From the NCBI RefSeq assembly GCF_033542235.1, contig NZ_JAWRCU010000022.1, forward strand, positions 1-64,000: a DNA stretch of 64,000 nt, in the 5' to 3' direction. The position numbers and the translations under genes were made by a program. A model generated the notes under the pieces. It was not told the DNA's origin. It saw only the letters and a list, made by a program, of their open reading frames with translations, and did no database searches. The stretch comes from JAWRCU01 sp033542235 (lineage in GTDB: Bacteria > Pseudomonadota > Alphaproteobacteria > Rhizobiales > Rhizobiaceae). Each line of letters opens with the position of its first letter. Position 1 is the stretch's first letter. Below are positions 37,109-46,300 of the stretch, one piece after another.

Positions 37109-38287
37109 TCAGGCATCGGCGTCGATGACGGCCAGCGCCGCCTCAATGCCCTTAGCAACCGCAAGCTTCTGGCCGGCCGCGTTCATGGCGCCGCCGAGCG
37201 CCGTCAGCGCCGCGATCGCATAGATAGGTTGCGCGGTAGGCCCCATGTGGCCGATACGCGTCAGCCTGCCCAGGGTCTCGCCGCGGCCGGACGAAAACAC
37301 CACGCCGTAACGGGCTCGGGCGGCTGCCCGAAGCGCCTTCTCATCGACGCCGTCCGGCGTGCGCACGGCCGTGGTGCTGGGCGAGGCGATTGCATCGCTG
37401 GCGGCCCAGATCGACAGGCCCATGGCGACGACGCCGGCACGCATCGCTTTGGCCGTAAGCGCATGGCGCGCCCATACAGCATCAGGACCCTCGTTGAGAT
37501 AGAGGTCCAGCGCCACATCGAGGCCGTTCACCTCGGCGACCGAAGGCGTGAAGGGAAACGGCTTCTCGCGCGACCAGGCATCTTCCCAATCGACGATGCT
37601 CAGCATCGAGGCGCGCGGTGCCGCCTTGTTGGCCTTCATCTTGGCCCAGCCCCGTTTGCTGATGCCCATGAGCGTCAGCGCCGGCGGCGCGCCCAGGCAT
37701 TTGCCGGGGCCGGTCACGTAGATATCGGCTTTGCAGTCCTCGGGATGTGTCTTCATGCCGCCGAAGGAGGAAACCGCATCGACGATCAGGTAGCCGCCGT
37801 GCGCCGAAACCAGCGCGCCGATTTCGTCGATCGGATTGATGGTGCCCGACGGTGTATCGTGATGGCAGACGGAGACGACTGTGATTTCAGGGTGCGCCTT
37901 CAGCATGTCGGCGACGGCCTGCGGATCGATCGCTTCGTTGTAGGGCACTTCGATTTCGAGCAGATTCGGCGAATAGCGTTTCGCCCAGTAGCCGAACCCC
38001 TTGCCGTAGACACCCGAGGCAAGGTTGAGCACGACATCGTCGGACGTGATCAGCGATGCCGCCGCCGCCTCGAGGCCGAGCACCGGCTCGCCATGCAGGA
38101 TGAGCGGCTTGTTGGGAAGCCGCATCGCCTTCTGCGCTTTGTCGACGACCTTTTCGTAGACGAGCTGGAATGCCGGGTCGTAGTCGTAGAGCACGGTGCG
38201 GCCGAGGCCGCGCAGCACTTCGGCATAGGCGTTGACCGGCCCCGCAGTCAGGGTGAGGACCGGATCGGCATGTTCGGAATAGCGCAT
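37109..38287 (-). CDS. ppaT: pyridoxamine-pyruvate aminotransferase
   Basis: 392-residue fold-type I aminotransferase that converts pyridoxamine and pyruvate to pyridoxal and L-alanine without needing PLP as cofactor; pyridoxal itself is the product. The active-site lysine is at about 196 in YVTGPGKCLGAPP, one less than the Lys197 I recall for the M. loti enzyme. The near-identical opening ADPVLTLTAGPVNAY and DYDPAFQL support the specific call over serine-glyoxylate aminotransferases. It feeds pyridoxamine into the pathway. 26 bases downstream of the lactonase. Confidence 0.95.
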   Translation of the reverse strand: MRYSEHADPVLTLTAGPVNAYAEVLRGLGRTVLYDYDPAFQLVYEKVVDKAQKAMRLPNKPLILHGEPVLGLEAAAASLITSDDVVLNLASGVYGKGFGYWAKRYSPNLLEIEVPYNEAIDPQAVADMLKAHPEITVVSVCHHDTPSGTINPIDEIGALVSAHGGYLIVDAVSSFGGMKTHPEDCKADIYVTGPGKCLGAPPALTLMGISKRGWAKMKANKAAPRASMLSIVDWEDAWSREKPFPFTPSVAEVNGLDVALDLYLNEGPDAVWARHALTAKAMRAGVVAMGLSIWAASDAIASPSTTAVRTPDGVDEKALRAAARARYGVVFSSGRGETLGRLTRIGHMGPTAQPIYAIAALTALGGAMNAAGQKLAVAKGIEAALAVIDADA

Positions 38288-38313
38288 GGGAGTGGTCTCC
38301 GGATTGGCGGCGT

Positions 38314-39120
38314 TCAGCCGTAAAACTGGGTGCCGGTCTTGTAGGTCTTGAAGTTTTCCATGTCGTGCGAGTACATCAGCTCGGCGCCGTGATCCTCGGC
38401 CAGCTTCTTCACCTTGCGCATCGAATTGACGCCCGCGACCGGGTCGATATGGAAGGCCGCCTGGCAGAGCGTTTCCAGGCTCTTCTGCGTGTAGGCGGCG
38501 TCAATGGTGAACATGATCGGCTTGCGCTTGGGAAACTCGACCAGCAGGCTGTAATGGCCGATCGAGTGGCCAGGCGTCGAGATCAGCTTCACACCCTTGG
38601 CCAAATCGACATCGTCCTCGATGCCCTCGAAGGTCGAATTCGCCCGCGTCGTGCCCTCCAGTAGCTGTGCGGTGGCGCCACGGGCTTCCGCTGCCTCAGC
38701 CGAGAAGCTGAGGTCCGAATAGCCGAGATGTTCGAAAGGCTGCGGATTGCAGGCCTGCGGCACCTCGGAGCGGTGGCAGATCTTCTTGGCGTGCGGAAAA
38801 TACTTATTGCCGCCGCAATGGTCGAAATGGAAGTGCGAGTTGACGACGACGTCGATGTCCTTCGGTTCGAGCCCGAGGAGGCCAAGCGCGCCGGGAATGG
38901 TCTGATGCTTCGCCTGGATCGGCTTCTCGAAGGGCAACACCTTCATGACGTGGTCGTAGTCGTAGCCGGTGTCGATGAGGAACCGGCCCTCGGCATGCTC
39001 GATCAGGATCGAATAGACGGGAAAGCGCACTTCTCCACCGGGGCCGCGATTCCAGAACACATGATAGCCGTCGAGAACGAGCGAGCCGCCGTCGAGCAGG
39101 TAGACCTTGGTATCCGACAC
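38314..39120 (-). CDS. 4-pyridoxolactonase
   Basis: 268-residue metallo-beta-lactamase-fold lactonase, hydrolysing 4-pyridoxolactone to 4-pyridoxic acid. All metal and catalytic residues described for the M. loti enzyme occur at identical numbers: His96, His98, Asp100, His101 (HFHFDH), His185 (STPGHS), Asp207 (TIDAAY) and His252 (MYSHDM). Starts MSDTKVYLLDGG at 39120. It lies between the ABC permease genes and the aminotransferase. Confidence 0.96.
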   Translation of the reverse strand: MSDTKVYLLDGGSLVLDGYHVFWNRGPGGEVRFPVYSILIEHAEGRFLIDTGYDYDHVMKVLPFEKPIQAKHQTIPGALGLLGLEPKDIDVVVNSHFHFDHCGGNKYFPHAKKICHRSEVPQACNPQPFEHLGYSDLSFSAEAAEARGATAQLLEGTTRANSTFEGIEDDVDLAKGVKLISTPGHSIGHYSLLVEFPKRKPIMFTIDAAYTQKSLETLCQAAFHIDPVAGVNSMRKVKKLAEDHGAELMYSHDMENFKTYKTGTQFYG

Positions 39121-39165
39121 TGTTGCCTCCTATTTTTGCGCGGCTCCCGTCCGCGCGTCCGGTTT

Positions 39166-40101
39166 TCAGCGCGCGCCGCGCTCGTATGGAATGCCGAGTG
39201 CGGCGGGCAGGCTGGCGCGCCTCCCGAACAGCACCAGCATGATCATCACCGCCAGGAACGGCAGCATCTGGATGATGTCGGTCGGAATGTTGATGCCCGC
39301 CACCTGCATGGCCGTAGTCAGCGACAGGCACACGCCGAACAGAAGGGCACCAAATAGCACCCAGATTGGCTGTCCCCGCGCCAGCATGGCCAGCACGATG
39401 CCGAGGAAGCCGGCGCCGTTGGTGATGAAGGGAATGAAAAGGCCCGCTCCGACATTGGCGAGGTAGGCGCCGCCTAGCCCGGCCAGCGCGCCGGTCGACA
39501 GCACCGCGATGGTGCGTGTCCTGATGACGTCGATACCCGCGACATCAAGCGCGGCCGGCTTGTCGCCGGCGGCCTGCAGGTTGAGGCCGAGCTGCGTGCG
39601 CCGGTAGAGATAGCTCATGGCGAAAACCAGTGCGACCGCCAGATAGACGATCAGGTGATGCTTGAAGAAGGCCGGCCCGATGACGGGAATGTCCGATAGC
39701 AACGGAATGATGGTCGCGTCCGCCGCCGGCAGGCGGGGATAGCTGCGCGAAAACTGGAAATGATGGAGCAGCGCCGTCAGGCCTTCCAGCCCGAGCGTCA
39801 GCGCGATGCCGATGACGATCTGGTTCAGCCCGATGCGCACGCAAAGCAGCGCCATGATCAGCGCCACCGCCATGCCGCCCGCGGCGCCGGTGAGGAAGCC
39901 GAGCCAAAGCGACCCCGAATAAAAGGAGCCGACGAAACCGAGATAGGCGCCGGCCAGCATCATGCCTTCGATGCCGATGTTGAGCACGCCAGCCTTTTCC
40001 GACATCTGCTCGCCGAGCCCGGCAAGCAGCAGCGGGATGGCCGCGGTGACCGCACCGAACAGCAGCGCGCTAAGAAAAACCTCGCTGAAGAGCCCGGTCA
40101 T
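39166..40101 (-). CDS. BMP-type ABC transporter permease 2
   Basis: 311-residue permease of the simple-sugar/nucleoside BPD_transp_2 family (NupQ/YufQ-like), about 8-9 membrane helices. The family motif GEQMSEKAGVLNIGIEGMMLAGA lies near residue 30, with AAGDKPAALDVAGIDVIRTR later. It works with the next permease, ATPase and BMP lipoprotein-like receptor encoded upstream. The usual substrates of this class are nucleosides and riboflavin; the location inside the B6 locus suggests a B6 vitamer. Confidence 0.92.
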   Translation of the reverse strand: MTGLFSEVFLSALLFGAVTAAIPLLLAGLGEQMSEKAGVLNIGIEGMMLAGAYLGFVGSFYSGSLWLGFLTGAAGGMAVALIMALLCVRIGLNQIVIGIALTLGLEGLTALLHHFQFSRSYPRLPAADATIIPLLSDIPVIGPAFFKHHLIVYLAVALVFAMSYLYRRTQLGLNLQAAGDKPAALDVAGIDVIRTRTIAVLSTGALAGLGGAYLANVGAGLFIPFITNGAGFLGIVLAMLARGQPIWVLFGALLFGVCLSLTTAMQVAGINIPTDIIQMLPFLAVMIMLVLFGRRASLPAALGIPYERGAR

Positions 40102-40104
40102 GTC

Positions 40105-41202
40105 TCAGGCCTTTCTCGACTGGTTGTAGCGGTGGTCGACATATTCGGCCAGAGCGAGCACGATCAGCACGATGGAGACCAGCACCAGCGTGAAATGATT
40201 GGGCACGCCAAGTCTGCGCGCAGCGCTTTCCCCGCCGATCGACAGTACTGAAAGCAGGAACACGAAGCCTATCGCGGCAAAGCCGTTCAGGCGGGCAAGG
40301 AACACCGCGGGAATGACCGCCAGCCCATAGGCGGGGTTCCAGTCGGCGCGGACATTGCCCTGCACGCCGATGATGTCGACGGCTCCGGCAAGGCCCGCGA
40401 GGCCTGCCGAAATGGCGAAGACGGCTATGGTCAGGCCGGGCACACCCAGCCCGGCATGGACCGCCGCGCGCGGATTGGCGCCGACAATCCTCAGCTTCAG
40501 CCCGAACGCCGTGCGCGTCATCACCAGATGAACGATGATGATCGCGGCCAGGCCGAGCAGCAGGCCGCTGGTGATGGTCGTGTCGAACAGCCGCGGCAAC
40601 CTGTCTTCCACGGGCAAGGTGCGGGTCTGCGGCACGGTCGTGCCGGGATCGCGGAACACCAGCTTGACCAGCACATTGGCGAGCGAAGTGCCGAGGAACG
40701 TCATCATCAAGGTGGTGATGATCTCGTTGACGCCCTGATAGGCGCGCAGCAGCGCCGGCACCAGCGACCAGATCATGGCCACCGCCATCGCGATCAGGAA
40801 CGAGCAGACCAGCGCCAGCGAGGCGGGCATGATCTGCACCAGCACGGGCGCGCTGGCGGCGGCTGTCACCGCCCCAAGCAGGAACTGGCCATCGCCGCCC
40901 AGATTCCACATGCCTGCGCGGAAGGCCACGATCAGCCCTGCCGCGAGGAACAGCAGCGGCGCCATGCGCGTCAGCGTCTGCTGTATGCCGAGCGGCGAGA
41001 ACAGCCCTTTCTCCAGCACGTAGCCGTAATAGGCGAGCGGGTCGACGCCAACCGCAAGCAGGATGCAGCCGGCGATGACGAGGGCGACGAGGATCGGGCC
41101 AAGGGTCATCAGCAGCCGGCGCAGTATGTCACGTCGCGTCGCGGCGCTGCTCGTGGCGTCGAGAGAGGTTGCGCTGACGGTGGGTGCGGTATCGATGCTC
41201 AT
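40105..41202 (-). CDS. BMP-type ABC transporter permease 1
   Basis: 365-residue permease (NupP/YufP-like). After a hydrophilic N-terminus the first helix is LGPILVALVIAGCILLAVG. The conserved AGLIVAFRAGMWNLGGDGQFLLGA and the EAA-like MTRTAFGLKLRIVGANPRAA are present. Start MSIDTAP at 41202 overlaps the stop of the ATPase gene in an ATGA, and its own stop lies 3 bases before the second permease, so the four transporter genes form one operon. The open frame upstream of 41202 is antisense-like noise. Confidence 0.92.
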   Translation of the reverse strand: MSIDTAPTVSATSLDATSSAATRRDILRRLLMTLGPILVALVIAGCILLAVGVDPLAYYGYVLEKGLFSPLGIQQTLTRMAPLLFLAAGLIVAFRAGMWNLGGDGQFLLGAVTAAASAPVLVQIMPASLALVCSFLIAMAVAMIWSLVPALLRAYQGVNEIITTLMMTFLGTSLANVLVKLVFRDPGTTVPQTRTLPVEDRLPRLFDTTITSGLLLGLAAIIIVHLVMTRTAFGLKLRIVGANPRAAVHAGLGVPGLTIAVFAISAGLAGLAGAVDIIGVQGNVRADWNPAYGLAVIPAVFLARLNGFAAIGFVFLLSVLSIGGESAARRLGVPNHFTLVLVSIVLIVLALAEYVDHRYNQSRKA

Positions 41203-42767
41203 GCGGCAAGTCCGATCATCAGGCGACCGACCTTGGTGCGGGCGTCGTCTGCATTCGCGACGGTTCCGACAAGCGATCCGTTGGCGATGACGGCAATGCG
41301 GTGGCACATGCTGAGCAACTCCTCGAGGTCGGTGGAGATCAGCAGCACGGCCAGCCCGCGCGCCGCCGTGTCGCGGATGCGCTGGCGTGAGGCAAGCGTG
41401 TTGGCGAGGTCGAGCCCATAGGTCGGCTTGTTGAAGATCACCACCCTGGCGCCTTCGGCCAGCTCGCGCGCCAGAAGCACCTTCTGGATGTTGCCTCCCG
41501 AAAGACGCGCGACGGGCGTCTTCAGGCTTGGCGTGCGCACATCGTATTCGCGCACGAGCTCGCTTGCGCGCCTGTCGATTTCGGCGCGCTGCTCGACGCC
41601 GCCGCGCCAGAAGGGCGCGGCGCCGACCTGCTTGAGGAAGAAGTTGATGGAAACGGGGAACGTGCCGACCGTGCCTTCGCCGAGCCGGTCGTCGGTCAGG
41701 TAGCGAAGGCCGCGTTGGCGGCGTTCGCCGACGCTCAAGGCTTCGATCGCGGTGTCTTCCAGCCGCACCGAGCCGCGGGTTGCCGTGCGTTGGCCCGCCA
41801 AGGCCTCGGCCAGCTGCTTCTGGCCGTTGCCGTCAATGCCCGCAATGCCGAGTATCTCGCCCGGACGAATGTCGAACGAGATCGACGACAGGCCAGGCGC
41901 GTTGTCGGTCGGCGCCACCGCCAGGTCGACAACCCTGAGCAGCGGCGCTGCTTCGGCATGGACCGCGCGGATGGGACGTTCGACCGCTTCGGGATCGCCC
42001 TTCTGCCGACCGAACATCAGTTCCACGATCTCCGAGATGATCTCCTGCTCGCCGAGCCCGCGAAACCGTTCTGGTGGAATTTCACCCACCTTGCGGCCGA
42101 GCTTGAGCACCGAGATGCGGTCTCCGAAGGCCGCGGCTTCCTTGAGCTTGTGGGTGATGAAAACGATCGCCAGTCCCTGCTCGACGAGGCGGCGCATCAG
42201 CGCGCCAAGCTCCTCGATGCCCTTCGGCGTCAGCATCGACGTGGACTCGTCAAGGATCAGCAAGCGGCTGTTGCGCACCATGGCGCGCAGGATCTCGACC
42301 TGCTGCTGCTCGCCGAGCGAAAGTTCCGAAACCTTGGCATGCAGCTTCACCGTGATGCCGAGGCTGCTGGTGATGCTGGCGACGCGGGCCTCGAGTTCCT
42401 CGGTCTTGGGCCGCTGCCACCAAGGCCCGCCCAGGAGCAGGTTCTCGGCTACCGTCAGGGTAGGCACCAGCATCATATGCTGGAACACGGTCCCGATGCC
42501 GAGCGCCAGCGCATGACCGGGCGATGTGATCTGCGTCGGCTTGCCGTCGACCAGTATACGTCCCTCATCCGGCTGCTGCAGGCCTGACAGCATGCCGATC
42601 AAAGTGGATTTTCCCGCGCCGTTTTCGCCGAGCAGCACATGCACCTCGCCAGGGCGGATCGACAGGTCGATGCTGTCGTTGGCGACGATGCCGGGAAAGC
42701 GTTTGGTCACGCCTTCAAGCGCGACGATGTCGCGCCTGTCGGCGGGCGATGAAGAAAGATTGCTCAT
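41199..42767 (-). CDS. BMP-type ABC transporter ATP-binding protein
   Basis: 522 residues with two ABC domains of the sugar/nucleoside type. The first domain has a full Walker A (LGENGAGKSTLIGML) and LSLGEQQQVEI signature with LLILDESTSML. The second has the characteristic degenerate Walker A (GIDGNGQKQL), a LSGGNIQKVLLAREL signature and VVIFNKPTYGLD in place of a standard Walker B (Asn-Lys-Pro). One functional and one degenerate site is normal for this family. Start MSNLSSS at 42767 is preferred to 42788. Confidence 0.93.
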   Translation of the reverse strand: MSNLSSSPADRRDIVALEGVTKRFPGIVANDSIDLSIRPGEVHVLLGENGAGKSTLIGMLSGLQQPDEGRILVDGKPTQITSPGHALALGIGTVFQHMMLVPTLTVAENLLLGGPWWQRPKTEELEARVASITSSLGITVKLHAKVSELSLGEQQQVEILRAMVRNSRLLILDESTSMLTPKGIEELGALMRRLVEQGLAIVFITHKLKEAAAFGDRISVLKLGRKVGEIPPERFRGLGEQEIISEIVELMFGRQKGDPEAVERPIRAVHAEAAPLLRVVDLAVAPTDNAPGLSSISFDIRPGEILGIAGIDGNGQKQLAEALAGQRTATRGSVRLEDTAIEALSVGERRQRGLRYLTDDRLGEGTVGTFPVSINFFLKQVGAAPFWRGGVEQRAEIDRRASELVREYDVRTPSLKTPVARLSGGNIQKVLLARELAEGARVVIFNKPTYGLDLANTLASRQRIRDTAARGLAVLLISTDLEELLSMCHRIAVIANGSLVGTVANADDARTKVGRLMIGLAA

Positions 42768-42845
42768 GACAGCCCAGCACTGGAACACAGATATCGTCCG
42801 GAAGGGCGAACAGATCGCCCTTCCTTCAGTCGACTTTGGGTCGCC

Positions 42846-43874
42846 TTACTGGGCGACACTCGTCATCAGCGCCCTGACGGCGGCCGCGTCATAGACCGGA
42901 TCGACCTTGATCTTGCCGGAAATGATGTCTTCGCGCACTGCCTGGATTTCGGACCAGACCTTGTCCGGAATGGCGGCAGTCTTCAGCAGCTTCACCGAAT
43001 CGTCCTTGAGACCGATCGCATAGTGCTTGGTGCCGAAGGTATCGGCCTTCAGGTCGGCGATCATCGCCGCGTAGACCGGCTCGATGTTCCACACCACCGA
43101 CGACAGCAGGAAGCCCTTATCGATCGGCGACTTATCGCCGATGACGTCGATGAAATAGACCTTGCCGCCATCCGCGGCCTTGGTCGTTTCGACCGCCTGC
43201 AGCATGCCGAAACTGGAACCGTTGCCCTGGCCGAAGATGATGTCGGCGCCTGAGGCGATCACGCTTTCGGTGACGCGCTTGCCGCCGGCCGCATCGCTAT
43301 AAGCGGCCGGGCCGATCACCGCGTAGGTGATCTTGACGTCCGGGTTCTCAGCCTTCACGCCCTGAGCGAATGCCGCCGACTGCGAGTTCCATGACGGAGG
43401 TTCGCCCGACACGACGATGCCCACCGACTTCGAGCGCGACATCTTGGCGGCAAGATGGCCGGCAAGATAGGCGCCCTGGTGACCGCTCAGCGTGTAGTCG
43501 GCGACGAGACCCTTCTCCAGGCCGTTCGGCGTATCGACGATCGCCACCGGAACCTTCAGCTCCTTGGCGATTTCAGGCGCCGAGGTGTTATAGCCGCTGG
43601 CATGCGCGATCAGCAGGCTGGCGCCGTCGGAGGCGAGTTCCCGCAGGGTGGGGCGAACGTCGCCATAGCCGAGGCCCTGGGCCACGACCACTTCGACGCC
43701 GGCGGCCTTGCTGGCCGCCTTGGCGGCGTCGATACCTTGCTGGTTCCAGCCGTAGTCTGTGCCTTCCTCTGGCGTCAGGATGGCGATCGACTTGACTTCG
43801 CCAGCAAGCGCGCTGCCGAGCAAGACGCCGCTCAAGATAACTGTACTTACACTGCTCTTCAGAAGCTTTAACAT
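42846..43874 (-). CDS. BMP family ABC substrate-binding protein
   Basis: 342-residue periplasmic receptor of the basic membrane protein/PnrA family, with a Sec signal (VILSGVLLGSALA) and no lipobox. Family features: ILTPEEGTDYGWNQQG, the LIAHASGYNT and GKRVTESVIASGADIIFGQGNG segments. Members bind purine nucleosides, riboflavin or autoinducer-like molecules through stacked aromatics, so an aromatic pyridine ligand is chemically reasonable. First gene of the transporter operon; divergent from a small secreted protein across a 99-base gap. Confidence 0.92.
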   Translation of the reverse strand: MLKLLKSSVSTVILSGVLLGSALAGEVKSIAILTPEEGTDYGWNQQGIDAAKAASKAAGVEVVVAQGLGYGDVRPTLRELASDGASLLIAHASGYNTSAPEIAKELKVPVAIVDTPNGLEKGLVADYTLSGHQGAYLAGHLAAKMSRSKSVGIVVSGEPPSWNSQSAAFAQGVKAENPDVKITYAVIGPAAYSDAAGGKRVTESVIASGADIIFGQGNGSSFGMLQAVETTKAADGGKVYFIDVIGDKSPIDKGFLLSSVVWNIEPVYAAMIADLKADTFGTKHYAIGLKDDSVKLLKTAAIPDKVWSEIQAVREDIISGKIKVDPVYDAAAVRALMTSVAQ

Positions 43875-43973
43875 GTCACCCTCACTGGTTGAACTTCCAA
43901 GTAATATTCTTGTTGTTATTGCGCAAAAGCGGGATAGACTGCCTGATCAAAATAAGCATGGAGTTCAGGCAAA

Positions 43974-44399
43974 GTGAAAATCCGTTATGCCCTCCCGGTG
44001 GTTGTGGCGTTCACGTCCCTCGCCAATGCGGTTGAGTTGCACCATGTGATTGTCCGGAAGGGCACTGATGGGCTCGACATGGTGCCGCTGACGATTTCGA
44101 ATGCGGGCAAGGAAGGCGTCTCCTGCAACGCCGACTTCGCCCACTGGTATTCGGCCGGGATCGCGGCGGTGGAGCCGGGCAAGAGCGCCCGCGTCGAATT
44201 GTGGTTCGACCCCAAGACCGGCACCTTCACTATTCTCAACGACAAGCGAGAGAACCTGCCGATCGAGCGGCTATGGTGCGGCCTTTCGGGCCATTCATAC
44301 GCGACCCGCGTGCAGATCACCCTCGACCGCGCCGACGCGGCCAAGGGAGCGCGCGCCGTGTCCTGCGGCGTGGAGCATGACAAGCTCGCGTGCCGGTAG
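43974..44399 (+). CDS. small secreted cysteine-containing protein (141 aa)
   Basis: GTG start at 43974 followed at once by a signal peptide (IRYALPVVVAFTSLANA). The mature ~120 residues carry four cysteines (VSCNADF, RLWCGLSG, AVSCGVEH, KLACR), enough for two disulphides, and read like a beta-sandwich (VELHHVIVRKG, ARVELWFDPKTGTFTIL). I do not recognise a family. It is the only plus-strand gene inside the B6 locus and separates the two transporter operons. Confidence 0.72.
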   Translation: MKIRYALPVVVAFTSLANAVELHHVIVRKGTDGLDMVPLTISNAGKEGVSCNADFAHWYSAGIAAVEPGKSARVELWFDPKTGTFTILNDKRENLPIERLWCGLSGHSYATRVQITLDRADAAKGARAVSCGVEHDKLACR

Positions 44400-44436
44400 G
44401 CGCCCATCGGTCCGTCAGCCCGCGGCATGGCGCGCC

Positions 44437-45447
44437 CTATTCCTTCGCCAGGAACTTGTCGGTGAAGACGTCGTCCGCCGGCAGGGCCGTTTTGAGCACG
44501 CCCTGATCGGCGAGCGTCTTCAGCGTTTCCTCCCACTGCGTCTTCGTCATCCAGCCGAGACCGTGCTCCTTGGTGTCGGAGCTGGTGAAGGTCGAGCCGA
44601 TATCGGCGTTGATCTGCGCCAGCAGAACGTCCTTCTTGTCCGCATAGCCCGGAGCCGCCTTGGCCGTGATCTCGGCCGCCTCTTCCGGATGGGCGACGAC
44701 ATAGTCGAAGGCTTCCCGGTAGGCTTTGACGAAGCGGGCGACGACATCCGGCTTGTCCTTGATCATCTTCTCCGAGGTGAACAGGCCGGAGCCGTAGGCC
44801 TTCCAGCCATGGTCCGCGCCCATCATGATGCTGAGCGAGCCGGGACCGCCCGCCTTGGCCTCCAGTTCGGGAACCTCGGCGTCGACATAGCCGACAACCG
44901 TCTGCACCCGCCCCAGAAGCAGATAGCTCTCATAGGGGGGTGAGACGCTGTTCAGCGTCATGTCCTTCTCGGTCAGGCCATTGGCCGCCAGGAAACCCTT
45001 GAAGAAGATGTAGGTCGAACCGGCCGGATGAATGCCGATGGTGAGGCCCTTGAGGTCGGCCGGCTTGGTGAGCTTCACAGTCTTGGCCAGCGAGATGATG
45101 GCCAGCGGCGAGTGCTGATTGACTGCGGCGACCGCGACGACCGGTACATTCTGCGACCGGGCAACGGCGAGCGTGGGCAGATCGCCGAAGCCGAAATCCG
45201 CGTTCTCATTGCCGACCAGGCGCATAGCATCGGGTGAGCCCGAGCCCTTGCGGATCTCCGCGACATCGATGTCGTTCTTGGCGAAGAAGCCTTTTTCCTT
45301 ACCAACGAAGAACATGGCGTGGTTGCCACGCACCACCCAGTCGAGCTGGATGTTGACCTTGTCCGCCGCCAGCGCCCCGCCGGAGAAGCCAAGCGTGCCG
45401 GCAAACGCCGCAAGCGTGGCCACCTTGATGAATGAGCGTCTCAGCAT
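44437..45447 (-). CDS. NMT1/ThiY-like ABC substrate-binding protein
   Basis: 336-residue periplasmic receptor of the SsuA/ThiY/NMT1 fold. The signal MLRRSFIKVATLAAFAGTLG contains a twin-arginine-like RRSFIK, so Tat export is possible. Mature motifs: VNIQLDWVVRGNHAMFFVGKEKGFF, IRKGSGSPDAMRLV, then GIHPAGSTYIFFKGFL. The D-W-pair opening is shared with pyrimidine (HMP) receptors of thiamin salvage, close chemical analogues of pyridoxine. Start at 45447 has GGAAGGA ahead. Last gene of a permease-ATPase-receptor operon directly after FHMPC dehydrogenase. Confidence 0.92.
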   Translation of the reverse strand: MLRRSFIKVATLAAFAGTLGFSGGALAADKVNIQLDWVVRGNHAMFFVGKEKGFFAKNDIDVAEIRKGSGSPDAMRLVGNENADFGFGDLPTLAVARSQNVPVVAVAAVNQHSPLAIISLAKTVKLTKPADLKGLTIGIHPAGSTYIFFKGFLAANGLTEKDMTLNSVSPPYESYLLLGRVQTVVGYVDAEVPELEAKAGGPGSLSIMMGADHGWKAYGSGLFTSEKMIKDKPDVVARFVKAYREAFDYVVAHPEEAAEITAKAAPGYADKKDVLLAQINADIGSTFTSSDTKEHGLGWMTKTQWEETLKTLADQGVLKTALPADDVFTDKFLAKE

Positions 45448-45484
45448 TGATTGATCCTTCCTGACGTTGGCTGACCCAGGGAAC

Positions 45485-46300
45485 CTAGGCGTGGCTGAAT
45501 TTCGGTGCCCATGGCACGACGATGCGTTCGAGAATCTCGGCTGCGTAGTAGAAGGCGATGCCCAGCACCGAAACGAGGAGCAGCGCCGCGAATACAAGCG
45601 CGGTGTCTAGCTGGGTCGAGGCGAACTGAATGACGTAGCCCAATCCGTCCGAAGCGCCGGCGAATTCGCCGACGATGGCGCCGATCACGCTCAGCGTGGC
45701 GGCTATCTTGGTCCCGGCCATCAGGTTCGGTAGCGAATGCGGAACGCGGATCCTGAACAGGATCTGCGTCGGGCTGGCGCCGACCGAATTCATGAGCGAT
45801 AGCAGCGAGCGGTCGACCGCCTGCATTCCCGCCAGCATCGACAATGTCACCGGAAAGAAGGCGATGACCAGGATCAGACCGATCTTGGGCGCGAGCCCGT
45901 AGCCGAACCAAAGGATGAAGATCGGCGCCAGCGCCACCTTGGGCACGTTCTGGAACAGGACCACCAGAGGATAGAGCGCGCGTCCCAGCCAGTCGAAGCG
46001 CACGATGACCAGCGCGATGACGACGCCGACCACGACAGAGACGAGGAAGCCGAACAGGATCTCGCCGGCCGTCACCAGCGTGGCCTGCATGAGGGTCCCC
46101 CATTGCGCGACAAGCGATTGCGCGATCTGGGATGGAGCAGGGATGATGAAAGCCGATATGGCGAAAATCCGCACCACGGCTTCCCACACCACGATCGTGG
46201 CCAGCAGGAGGATGACCGCGGGCAGCCAACTGCTGGTCGCCGCGCCCCAACTCGAGGCAAGCCGCGACTCGGAGAGATTGGCGAGGGGTTGATCGCTCAT
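45485..46300 (-). CDS. NMT1/ThiX-like ABC transporter permease
   Basis: 271-residue inner-membrane permease of the SsuC/TauC/ThiX family with about six helices (first at 25-45, PAVILLLATIVVWEAVV). The EAA loop is NSVGASPTQILFRIRVPHSLPNLMAG. Its start overlaps the ATPase stop in an ATGA. Forms an importer with the adjacent ATPase and receptor. Confidence 0.92.
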   Translation of the reverse strand: MSDQPLANLSESRLASSWGAATSSWLPAVILLLATIVVWEAVVRIFAISAFIIPAPSQIAQSLVAQWGTLMQATLVTAGEILFGFLVSVVVGVVIALVIVRFDWLGRALYPLVVLFQNVPKVALAPIFILWFGYGLAPKIGLILVIAFFPVTLSMLAGMQAVDRSLLSLMNSVGASPTQILFRIRVPHSLPNLMAGTKIAATLSVIGAIVGEFAGASDGLGYVIQFASTQLDTALVFAALLLVSVLGIAFYYAAEILERIVVPWAPKFSHA

